Origin: Calditenuis sp032249575
GTDB lineage: Archaea > Thermoproteota > Nitrososphaeria_A > Caldarchaeales > Calditenuaceae
DNA length: 9,735 nt
Reading direction: 5' to 3'
Assembly (NCBI GenBank): GCA_032249575.1
Contig: JAVVHL010000041.1
Location: forward strand, 1-9,735
The position numbers and the translations under genes are program-made. The notes below the pieces were generated by a model. That model was not told the DNA's origin and made no database searches. It saw only the letters and a list, made by a program, of their open reading frames with translations. Shown here piece after piece: positions 1 to 5,422 of the stretch (positions are counted from its first letter, which is position 1; each line of letters starts with the position of its first letter).

Positions 1-3
1 CCG

Positions 4-399
4 TCACTTCAGCGGCACGTACATGCTGCTCTTGGTGGCGCCCACACCGGGCCTTCCGTGGACCACACGCTTGTTGGTGATCGCGAACTCGCCGAGCCGG
101 TGGCCTATCATCTCCGGAACGATCTCAACCGGCACGAACTCCTTGCCGTTGTGGACGGCGATCGTCGTCCCCACCATCTCCGGCAGGATGACCATGTCCC
201 TCGCATGGGTCCTGATCGGCTTGTTGATCCCCAACCTCTTGTACTTCCTCACCTTCTCGAGGAGCTTCCGCTGGGCCTCGGTCAGCCCCCTCTTCAGGCT
301 CCTCCTCTGCCTGCTGGGGAGCAGCTTGATGAACTCGTCCATGCTCATCTGCTGGAGCTGCTCGAGCGTGTAGCCCCGGTACGTGAACTCCCTGACCAT
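4..399 (-). CDS. rps19: 30S ribosomal protein S19 (archaeal uS19)
   Basis: Small-subunit ribosomal protein of the 30S head. The 131-residue product has the archaeal/eukaryotic-type N-terminal extension (about residues 1-45: a YRGYTLEQLQQM segment, then the LLPSRQRRSLKRG basic stretch). The S19 core follows, with the IRTHARDMVILPEMVG segment near 61-77 and the family-defining C-terminal block from about 98 (IGHRLGEFAITNKRVVHGRP, then VGATKSSMYVPLK). Length and termini match complete archaeal S19. The ATG at 399 has no Shine-Dalgarno sequence. A good TATA box lies about 29 nt upstream, which fits a leaderless or near-leaderless mRNA. In archaea rps19 normally follows rpl2 in the S10-type cluster; here the co-oriented upstream gene is an unrelated membrane protein, so the cluster appears broken on this side. 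Any downstream partner such as rpl22 lies outside the window. Identity is very secure. Confidence 0.97.
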   Translation of the reverse strand: MVREFTYRGYTLEQLQQMSMDEFIKLLPSRQRRSLKRGLTEAQRKLLEKVRKYKRLGINKPIRTHARDMVILPEMVGTTIAVHNGKEFVPVEIVPEMIGHRLGEFAITNKRVVHGRPGVGATKSSMYVPLK

Positions 400-420
400 C
401 CGTCGGATCGGGTCTCCGTC

Positions 421-437
421 AAGTCATAAAGTTTCGT
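421..437 (-). promoter_or_regulatory. Archaeal TATA/BRE promoter of rps19
   Basis: Read on the minus strand this is CGAAACTTTATGACTT: a purine-rich BRE-like stretch followed by the TATA-like core CTTTATGA. The core is centred about 29 nt before the rps19 ATG. With the usual archaeal spacing, transcription would start within a few bases of the ATG, giving a leaderless or near-leaderless message. It is the best TATA element in the window and implies that S19 can be transcribed independently of the gene upstream. Confidence 0.7.
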
Positions 438-479
438 GAGGGGCGAGGTAGACGCGTCGAGCGGATCGGATTGAGCGCC

Positions 480-902
480 TCAGTAGACCATGACCGATGC
501 CTCCAACCTCCTGCCTCCGGAGAGCTCGACCTCGATCCTGTAGCTCTTGGCGAGTCCGGTGACGATGCCGCAATAACCTGCCGGGATCTCCACCCTGCCC
601 TCATCGCCCACGTTCACAAGGAGGGCCCTGCTCGGTGTGGGTACGCCCGGGGCTTCACACGTCACGCCCTCGACCAGAACCTTCGTTATGTAGGTAGGGG
701 CGCTGCCACCGTTCCTGACCACAAGGACTACGCTCCTCCGCTCCGGGCTCCAGTAAGCCGCCGTCACCACCGGTCCGCCCACCGGTTGCTGGAACTGTCC
801 CGGCACGAAGAGGAGCGACACGGCGAGCACGAGGCCTATCACCACGACCGCTGCACCTCCTATGACCGCGATCAGAAGTTCCGGCGACCTGATGCCGCTC
901 AT
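480..902 (-). CDS. Small membrane-anchored protein with extracytoplasmic beta-type domain (pilin-like topology)
   Basis: Function not recognised. I start it at the ATG at 902, giving 140 residues, because the upstream in-frame extension is charged, low-complexity and overlaps the divergent gene, while a TATA-like element sits about 26 nt before this ATG. Residues 8-33 are one continuous hydrophobic helix (ELLIAVIGGAAVVVIGLVLA and onward). About 105 residues follow that alternate hydrophobic and polar, including VVLVVRNGGSAPTYITKVLV, a pattern like the C-terminal beta-sandwich of archaeal pilins and flagellin-like proteins. Cys82 and Cys111 could form a disulfide outside the cell. There is no clear K/R-G class III signal-peptidase site before the hydrophobic helix, so a true type IV pilin is not established; a membrane-anchored surface protein is the safer reading. 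It is co-oriented with rps19, ending 80 nt before that gene. Confidence 0.7.
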   Translation of the reverse strand: MSGIRSPELLIAVIGGAAVVVIGLVLAVSLLFVPGQFQQPVGGPVVTAAYWSPERRSVVLVVRNGGSAPTYITKVLVEGVTCEAPGVPTPSRALLVNVGDEGRVEIPAGYCGIVTGLAKSYRIEVELSGGRRLEASVMVY

Positions 903-920
903 CGGCGAAACCGGTACAGA

Positions 921-939
921 CCCTAAGAAATCCTTTCGG
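921..939. promoter_or_regulatory. AT-rich, possibly bidirectional promoter core
   Basis: In an otherwise GC-rich 61-bp divergent intergenic region there is one AT-rich island, CCTAAGAAATCCTTTCGG. On the minus strand it reads GAAAGGATTTCTTAGG, a BRE/TATA-like element centred about 26 nt before the ATG at 902. On the plus strand its centre is about 33 nt before the ATG at 964. It contains the inverted repeat GAAA-TCC-TTTC (927-937). The minus-strand assignment is reasonable; the plus-strand use is an inference. Confidence 0.45.
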
Positions 940-963
940 TGGTGGACGGAATAACGCAGATTA

Positions 964-1419
964 ATGGCCCTCTCTTGGAGGTCTCTCGGGTTGGCGGAAG
1001 GATTGAGACCGGACCTGCTGTTCGCGCTGATCGCCTTCGTCGGCATAGGGCTCACCGACTTCGTCCGGAAGAAGGGGTCGCTGGAGGGAGCGCAGCCTTC
1101 TCAGTACCTCCTTGTCGAGACGCTGGTGGTCCTCGCGTTCGTCGGTGCCTTCGCGCTGCTCACATCCGGCCCCTCGCTGAGCATCGGGGGGCCTGTCCTG
1201 ACCTACGCTCCCATCTCGGCCGTCACGATAGGGATCGGTTTGCTCGCGCTGCTTTACGGCCTCCAGCACGGCCAGGGCAGCGTCGTGATACCGATATCGA
1301 GGTTGGGGCTCTCGCTGGCCACGTTCCTCAGCATCTTCCTACTCGGTGAGCCCCTAACGGTCACCAAGGCGTTGGGGATTGCGCTCGCAGTGGCGGCGGT
1401 TGTCCTCCTCTCGATGTGA
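964..1419 (+). CDS. EamA/DMT-superfamily membrane protein, single domain
   Basis: A 151-residue hydrophobic protein resembling one EamA repeat of the drug/metabolite transporter superfamily. Predicted membrane helices lie at roughly 18-34, 48-67, 84-101, 106-128 and 133-150. The C-terminal half carries the EamA-like pattern: ALLYGLQHGQGSVVIPISRL, then FLSIFLLGEPLTVTKALGIA with the LGEPLT element at 127-132, and a final helix. Most family members have two such repeats (about 300 residues). This one has a single repeat, so it would have to dimerise or act as a small multidrug-resistance-like unit. The substrate cannot be told from sequence. The stop lies 4 nt before the ATG of the presenilin-like gene, so the two are probably cotranscribed. 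The ATG at 964 is chosen by position; a TTG near 988 would trim about eight residues without touching the helices. Confidence 0.75.
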   Translation: MALSWRSLGLAEGLRPDLLFALIAFVGIGLTDFVRKKGSLEGAQPSQYLLVETLVVLAFVGAFALLTSGPSLSIGGPVLTYAPISAVTIGIGLLALLYGLQHGQGSVVIPISRLGLSLATFLSIFLLGEPLTVTKALGIALAVAAVVLLSM

Positions 1420-1423
1420 GATC

Positions 1424-2320
1424 ATGTCGAGCGAGGGAGCGGTGAGCGGTGCTCCGGAACGCTCCGGGCGGAGCGCTGTGTTCAGGTCTGATCCGGCAAC
1501 GCTGCTCTTGCCGCTCTTCCTCTCGGCCATCACGTGGTCCGCCATCACTTTCCTCTCGCCTGCCCCTCCACCTTTCAGGACGCTGCCGCCGGTTGTGACC
1601 TTCGAGGAGCCAGCCACAGCACCAGAGGTCTCGTCAGCGCCCTACCTCAACGCGGTCGTGCTCCTAGTAGCCGTTGGCGTCTCAGGGGCGCTCTTCGTCA
1701 TCATGTTGAGGAAGAGGCCCTCGCTCGCCTCGGTCCTCTCGGCGGCGCTCTACCTCGTCGTGACCGGATCGTCCATGTCGTATCTCCTCCTCTCGACCGA
1801 CCACCTCGTAGCCGGCAGCCTGACCCTGACGCTGGTCCTGTCCTTCGGGGTCGGTGCCCTCTGCACCTACCTAGTCAGGCGTAGGACCGGCCTGCTCGCG
1901 GCGCTCTCTGGCTCCATCACCGGCGCCTTCGGAGGTCTCGTAATAGCCTCGGTGGTACCGCCCTTCACCTCGATGGTCCTGATGGGCGCTGCGGCTCTCT
2001 TCGACCTCCTGATGGTATGGAAGGGCTACCTATCGGCGATGAAGGGGATGCGGGCCGAGGACTTCAGGACGATAAGGGGGATGGTGGTGGAGATGCGCGA
2101 CGCTTCGGTCGGCCTCGGCGACCTCATCTTCTACGCCATGGCGGTGTCAGTGGCCGTGAAGCTCGCTGACGCCTTTACGGCCGCTGCCGTCAACGCCGTG
2201 ATCGTCGCCGGATACTACGCGACGCTCTTGCTGTTGAGGCGTTGGGATCAGGTACCGGGCCTCTCGATACCGCTCGGGCTCTCGCTGGTCCTGTTGCTCC
2301 TGCGCTCCTATCTCCCCTGA
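1424..2320 (+). CDS. Presenilin/signal-peptide-peptidase-like GxGD intramembrane aspartyl protease
   Basis: A 298-residue multispanning protein with the hallmarks of A22-type intramembrane proteases (archaeal presenilin/SPP homologues). The first catalytic aspartate is in the FD element at 193-194 within ALFDLLMVWKGYLSAMKGM, matching the archaeal YD...VYK...HM pattern. The second is Asp233 in the GLGD motif (230-233), at the start of the next helix (VGLGDLIFYAMAVSVAV). A PAL-like element, PGLSIP, begins at about 278 in the last helix. About nine hydrophobic segments fit the fold. These enzymes cut transmembrane helices such as leftover signal peptides within the membrane. Oddities are Phe for Tyr in the first motif and PGL for PAL, the latter also seen in archaeal relatives as I recall. 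I start at the ATG at 1424, 4 nt after the EamA-like gene; an in-frame ATG at 1379 would overlap that gene. The 3' end overlaps the convergent nnrE by 13 nt. Confidence 0.85.
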   Translation: MSSEGAVSGAPERSGRSAVFRSDPATLLLPLFLSAITWSAITFLSPAPPPFRTLPPVVTFEEPATAPEVSSAPYLNAVVLLVAVGVSGALFVIMLRKRPSLASVLSAALYLVVTGSSMSYLLLSTDHLVAGSLTLTLVLSFGVGALCTYLVRRRTGLLAALSGSITGAFGGLVIASVVPPFTSMVLMGAAALFDLLMVWKGYLSAMKGMRAEDFRTIRGMVVEMRDASVGLGDLIFYAMAVSVAVKLADAFTAAAVNAVIVAGYYATLLLLRRWDQVPGLSIPLGLSLVLLLLRSYLP

Positions 2321-3537
2321 GCCCTCTGGCCCTTGACCTCCGATGCGAGCGCGTCGACGTATCTCTCAGGGTCCCTTGGAGGCGAGCCAGTCTCCCTGAG
2401 GGCCCTCCGCGAGAGGTAGATCGAGGCACCGACGGCATAATGTAGGTCTGCCGATGCGGAGAGCACTGCGGCGAGGGCTACCATCGCTCCCATAGTGAAC
2501 CCACTCATGTGCTCCGGCTCCAGCCAGTTGGCCTTCCGCAGGTCGGGCGAGGCGAAGGCGTCGTACCGTCCGAGCTTCCACACAGGTGTTCCTGCACTGC
2601 GCGAGAGGTTCACGGCGCTTTCCAACTCTTCCCTCAACTCCCTCCCGCCCTCCGACCTCACCAGCAGCACCCCGCCGACTGACGTCGTGGAGAACGGAAC
2701 GCCTCCCTCCGCCTCTACCCTGAACACTTCGCCCTCGGTTCGCCTGAGAGGGACCCCCAGCCTCTCGAGGAAGCTCCCAGCTCCCGATGCCAGCTCCGAG
2801 CCGTCGTCGTAGAAAAGCACCCTCACGTCTCCCTTGAAGGACGCAAGGGCCGCCTCCGCGTCGCCCGGACCGGCCACGAGCTCGGCGTCCGGCGGTGCTC
2901 CGATGGGCTTAACGGAGACGTCACCCGCATCGACGAGGTCCACGAAGGGTTTGGCAGCGTGGAGGCAGATCGTGCAGTCGGCCCTGACCCTCTCGGTGTA
3001 GTCTCCGGTGTCGGGGTTGATGCCGGAGGGGACGTCGACCGCAAAGACCAGCGCCTTCGAGGAGTTCACCAGCGAGAAGACCGTGGAGTACGGCCTCCCT
3101 ATGGGCCCCCTCAAGCCCGTTCCGAAGATCCCGTCGACGATCACGTCGGCCGATGCGATCAGGGCCCTGACCTCCTCAGGCACCTCGTCGCCGGAGACCA
3201 CGTGGCACCTCACCGAGAAGGCCATCCTCCTGACCGCCTCCCACGCACTCCTCGCTTCCTCCGTCCTCGGCTCACCGGTCCTCGAGATCAGGACCACGTG
3301 GACATCGCCGGCTATGGCAGCCAGGTGCCTCGCGGCCACTAAGGCATCGCCTCCGTTGTTGCCCGACCCCGCCAGGACCACGACCCTTTTCGACCCCAGG
3401 TCCTTGACGCGCTCAGCCACTGCCGAAGCCACCTGGGCCCCTGCGTTCTCCATCAGGATCCTCCTGCTGACGCCGAGGTACTCCGAGTTCAGGTCGATGA
3501 CCGCTATGTCCAGGCTCCTGAGCCTCCTCCCGCTCAT
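2308..3537 (-). CDS. nnrE: NAD(P)H-hydrate epimerase with an eroded NnrD-like C-terminal domain
   Basis: A 409-residue protein. Residues 1 to about 213 are a YjeF_N/NnrE domain that epimerises R- and S-forms of hydrated NAD(P)H. Visible motifs are LMENAG (28-33), the nucleotide loop LAGSGNNGGDALVAARHL (55-72), VDGIFGTGLRGPIGRP (134-149), VDVPSGINPDTG (167-178) and ADCTICLHAAKPFV (186-199). Residues 210-226 (KPIGAPPDAELVAGPGD) match the linker of bifunctional archaeal NnrDE proteins, which continue into a dehydratase of about 280 residues. Here only about 185 remain, and the SGTGD catalytic signature is replaced by SGFTMG near 345-350. The second activity is therefore probably lost. The ATG at 3537 overlaps the dedA stop (ATGA) and is preceded by a GAGGAGGAG run; upstream sequence in the frame has no family similarity. 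The epimerase call is firm; loss of the dehydratase is inference. Confidence 0.9.
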   Translation of the reverse strand: MSGRRLRSLDIAVIDLNSEYLGVSRRILMENAGAQVASAVAERVKDLGSKRVVVLAGSGNNGGDALVAARHLAAIAGDVHVVLISRTGEPRTEEARSAWEAVRRMAFSVRCHVVSGDEVPEEVRALIASADVIVDGIFGTGLRGPIGRPYSTVFSLVNSSKALVFAVDVPSGINPDTGDYTERVRADCTICLHAAKPFVDLVDAGDVSVKPIGAPPDAELVAGPGDAEAALASFKGDVRVLFYDDGSELASGAGSFLERLGVPLRRTEGEVFRVEAEGGVPFSTTSVGGVLLVRSEGGRELREELESAVNLSRSAGTPVWKLGRYDAFASPDLRKANWLEPEHMSGFTMGAMVALAAVLSASADLHYAVGASIYLSRRALRETGSPPRDPERYVDALASEVKGQRAQGR

Positions 3538-4193
3538 CTCCTCCTCAGTCCGAGGATCTCGTCGAGGTTTTTGACCACCTCCCTCACCCCGCCAGACCTC
3601 AAGTGAATCAAGACCTTCTCCCAGTCGGTCCTGAGTATGAGCGCCGTGATGACCGCAAGCGCCGCGATCGCCATCATGACCCCTACTGTGTTGCCGAGCG
3701 TCGACTCGAAGAACGTGAGGTAGAGGCCTCCCGTGTAGGCCACGAAGACCGCCAGCAGCACCTTCCCTGCCGTGTTGGCCAGCATGAACCTCCAAAGGGG
3801 CATCTTGATCATCCCCGCAGGTATGTAATACACGTCGTCGGGGAGCGGTGTAAGCGCGAAGGCGAAGACCGCGAGGTCGCCGTACCTGCCCAAGAGCTCC
3901 CTCAAGGAGTCCATCTGCTTCCTCCTCGCCTCGCCGAGGAGTTTGTAGCCGGCCCTGCCTAGGGCGTAGGACGTCAGCTTCCCGACCGCGCCTCCGATCC
4001 CTGAGACCAGCCCCAGCAGGACGGGGTCCAGGGACTTGCTCAGCAGCACCACGACGAAGAGGTAGGGGACAGGCAGGAAGGGGACCAGGCTGCCCATCAG
4101 GGAGACGAGGAAGACGCCTCCGTACCCGTAAGTCTCGGCGACGGCCCTCAGCGCCTCCGTCAGCTCCAACCCCTCGGGCCCCGTTCGTCCCAC
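3534..4193 (-). CDS. DedA/VTT (SNARE-associated) family membrane protein
   Basis: A 219-residue integral membrane protein of the DedA/VTT superfamily, whose characterised members act as lipid scramblases or flippases or affect membrane homeostasis. Helical segments lie near 24-50 (GGVFLVSLMGSLVPFLPVPY, with a proline-rich re-entrant-type stretch), 57-79 ending in YALGRAG, and 106-128. The family core is at 109-145: VFAFALTPLPDDVYYIPAGM, then W134-RFMLANTAGK. Two further helices follow at about 144-162 and 168-188. The aspartate pair in PLPDD stands where bacterial DedA proteins usually have R-x-x-P. The start is a GTG at 4193; the nearest ATG (4198) is out of frame and hits an immediate stop. 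A TTG at residue 8 is an alternative. The stop overlaps the nnrE start by 4 nt, so the two are translationally coupled. The exact substrate is unknown. Confidence 0.85.
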   Translation of the reverse strand: MGRTGPEGLELTEALRAVAETYGYGGVFLVSLMGSLVPFLPVPYLFVVVLLSKSLDPVLLGLVSGIGGAVGKLTSYALGRAGYKLLGEARRKQMDSLRELLGRYGDLAVFAFALTPLPDDVYYIPAGMIKMPLWRFMLANTAGKVLLAVFVAYTGGLYLTFFESTLGNTVGVMMAIAALAVITALILRTDWEKVLIHLRSGGVREVVKNLDEILGLRRR

Positions 4194-4312
4194 TACATTA
4201 GGTGAGCGCGTTCGGGGAGGAAGTGTGGGGCTGAACTCCGTGAAGGCACAGTCCTCGTCGGCCGAGTGAAAGCGTCAGACGGCAGGATGATATTCCGTCG
4301 CGGAATTGTGAG
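4194..4312. promoter_or_regulatory. Divergent intergenic region between the dedA-nnrE unit and the NAD kinase
   Basis: This 119-bp stretch must hold promoters for both directions. For the plus-strand kinase, a TATA-like GATGATATT lies at 4286-4294, about 24 nt before the ATG at 4313. For the minus-strand dedA gene I see no good TATA element at the leaderless distance (around 4219). The minus strand offers only weak candidates further away (GCTTTCAC near 4267-4274, and AATATCATC near 4286-4294), which would imply a leader of several tens of nucleotides. No ORF with coding character was seen here. Confidence 0.4.
4292..4306. promoter_or_regulatory. Perfect inverted repeat ATTCCG-TCG-CGGAAT in the NAD kinase promoter
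   Basis: Two 6-bp arms are exactly complementary around a 3-nt spacer (ATTCCGTCGCGGAAT). The site overlaps the right edge of the TATA-like element and ends 6 nt before the ATG at 4313. A dimeric repressor bound there would block TBP/TFB or RNA polymerase. The position makes it a plausible operator. The kinase itself ends in a winged-helix domain, so autoregulation is conceivable but unproven. A chance palindrome of this size cannot be excluded. Confidence 0.45.
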
Positions 4313-5335
4313 ATGGGGGCATTCATGGCCGGCGGCGTGACGTCGGTCGCCGTAACCGGTTCGGGCGTATCGGACGTCCTGAGAGAAGTCTGCAGGGTCC
4401 TCGAGACGGCCGGCCTGAAGGTCACAGCGCTCCATCCTCAGAGGGTGAAGGAGTTCGAGGGCGAGGTGCTCGTCGTGGTCGGCGACGACAGGGAGGTTCT
4501 GAGGTTCCTCCACTCGGTCCCTCTTCCCGATGCGAGCCTGCTGATCGTAGGTCTAGAGCCTACGAGGTCCTTCCTCACCTCGGTCGACCTCGAGGAGCTG
4601 GCCGATTCGGCCTTCCACCTCGTCGAGGGGAGCTACAGGGTGGAGGAGGTTCCACTGCTCTCCTGCACCACCGACGGCGGCGACTCCTACCTCGCCATCA
4701 ACGAGGGTGCTGTTGTCCCGAAGAGGCCGGCGAAGCTGATGAGCTACACGCTCGTGATCGAAGGCGAGCAGGTCTGGGGAGACAGGGCCGACGGGGTCCT
4801 CGTCTCGACGCCCATCGGTTCGAGCGCCTACGCCCTCTCGGCAGGAGGTGTCCTGATACACCACAACGCCCAGGTCTTCCAGGTCGTGCCGATCAACTCG
4901 ATGGACCTCACCAGGAGGCCTCTGGTGGTCTCCGCTTCGACCGAGGTCAAGGTCACAGACGTGGAGGTGGAGGGTGGTGCGGAGCTGGTCGTTGACGGCC
5001 TCGTAAGGGCCCCTATCGGTTCTGAGGTGACCTTCACCAGGCACGCGAAGCCGCTCAGGCTGATCAGGTTGCCTGGGAGGCCTGCGATCACGGGGAAGAT
5101 CGAGAGGAAGGTCCTCCTGGCTGAGGAGAACCTGCCCCTTCCGCCGTCTGCGAGGCTCGTCAGGAAGGTCCTCGAGTACGGTGGGACCATGACCTTCGAG
5201 GAGCTGATGGGCGAGACCGGCCTTCCGGAGAGGACGTTGAGGTACTGCCTGAGCGTCCTCGTGGCCAGAGGGATGGTCAGGAGGGTCAACGACCCCAACG
5301 ACTTCAGGCGGAAGCTCTACCAGCTCAGGAGGTGA
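4313..5335 (+). CDS. NAD kinase-like protein with C-terminal winged-helix domain
   Basis: Residues 1 to about 275 resemble ATP-dependent NAD kinase (PpnK/NadK), which phosphorylates NAD to NADP. The central and C-terminal kinase motifs are clear: LAINEG with the NE pair at 130-131, ADGVLVSTPIGSSAYALSAG (159-178, the ADG..STPTGSTAY block), and VVPINSMDLTRRPLVV (191-206). The ATP-site GGDGTLLR motif reads VGDDREVLR (56-64), keeping one aspartate but losing GGxGT. The following N-x-G-x-x-G-FL element is GLEPTRSFL (80-88). Residues about 278-340 form a winged-helix DNA-binding domain: LVRKVLEYGGTMTFEELMGE, then TGLPERTLRYCLSVLVARGM as recognition region, then a basic wing RVNDPNDFRRKLYQLRR. NAD kinases are usually 250-300 residues without this domain. 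The start is ATG 4313 or ATG 4325 (residue 5); neither has a Shine-Dalgarno sequence. It could be an active kinase, a kinase-regulator, or an NAD(P)-sensing regulator. The family call is sure, the activity is not. Confidence 0.85.
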   Translation: MGAFMAGGVTSVAVTGSGVSDVLREVCRVLETAGLKVTALHPQRVKEFEGEVLVVVGDDREVLRFLHSVPLPDASLLIVGLEPTRSFLTSVDLEELADSAFHLVEGSYRVEEVPLLSCTTDGGDSYLAINEGAVVPKRPAKLMSYTLVIEGEQVWGDRADGVLVSTPIGSSAYALSAGGVLIHHNAQVFQVVPINSMDLTRRPLVVSASTEVKVTDVEVEGGAELVVDGLVRAPIGSEVTFTRHAKPLRLIRLPGRPAITGKIERKVLLAEENLPLPPSARLVRKVLEYGGTMTFEELMGETGLPERTLRYCLSVLVARGMVRRVNDPNDFRRKLYQLRR

Positions 5336-5340
5336 AGGAT

Positions 5341-5403
5341 GCAAGGATCTTTGCCGGACAGCAGAGGTTGCGTTCTTTGCAGAGATCTCAAGGTATTGAT
5401 TCT
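5341..5403 (+). promoter_or_regulatory. Promoter region of the liv operon
   Basis: The 87-bp gap before the binding-protein gene contains a TATA-like AGGTATTGATTC; its core TATTGA (5394-5399) is centred about 26 nt before the ATG at 5423, the leaderless spacing. Just upstream is the perfect 8-bp palindrome GAGATCTC (5382-5389), in the BRE position. Further upstream is the near-palindrome GCAAGGATCTTTGC (5341-5354, one mismatched pair), whose TCTTTGC half recurs at 5374-5380. These could be binding sites for an amino-acid-responsive regulator of the Lrp type, but that is speculative. I see no T-rich terminator for the NAD kinase gene. Confidence 0.5.
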
Positions 5404-5422
5404 GCTCCAAGGCGATTGATGG

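Noticed and set aside
480..902. Naming the small membrane protein a type IV pilin or archaellin.
   Set aside because: No basic-Gly prepilin peptidase site before the hydrophobic helix, and no pilus assembly genes nearby; only topology and the beta-type domain are similar.
903..1055. In-frame upstream extension of the small membrane protein by 51 residues.
   Set aside because: It lies opposite the EamA gene and would bury the hydrophobic anchor. A TATA-like element sits at the right distance for the ATG at 902 instead.
3538..3795. In-frame upstream extension of nnrE by 86 residues.
   Set aside because: It overlaps dedA out of frame, is low-complexity (Gly/Arg/His-rich) and has no family similarity. 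The ATG at 3537 has an ATGA coupling with dedA.
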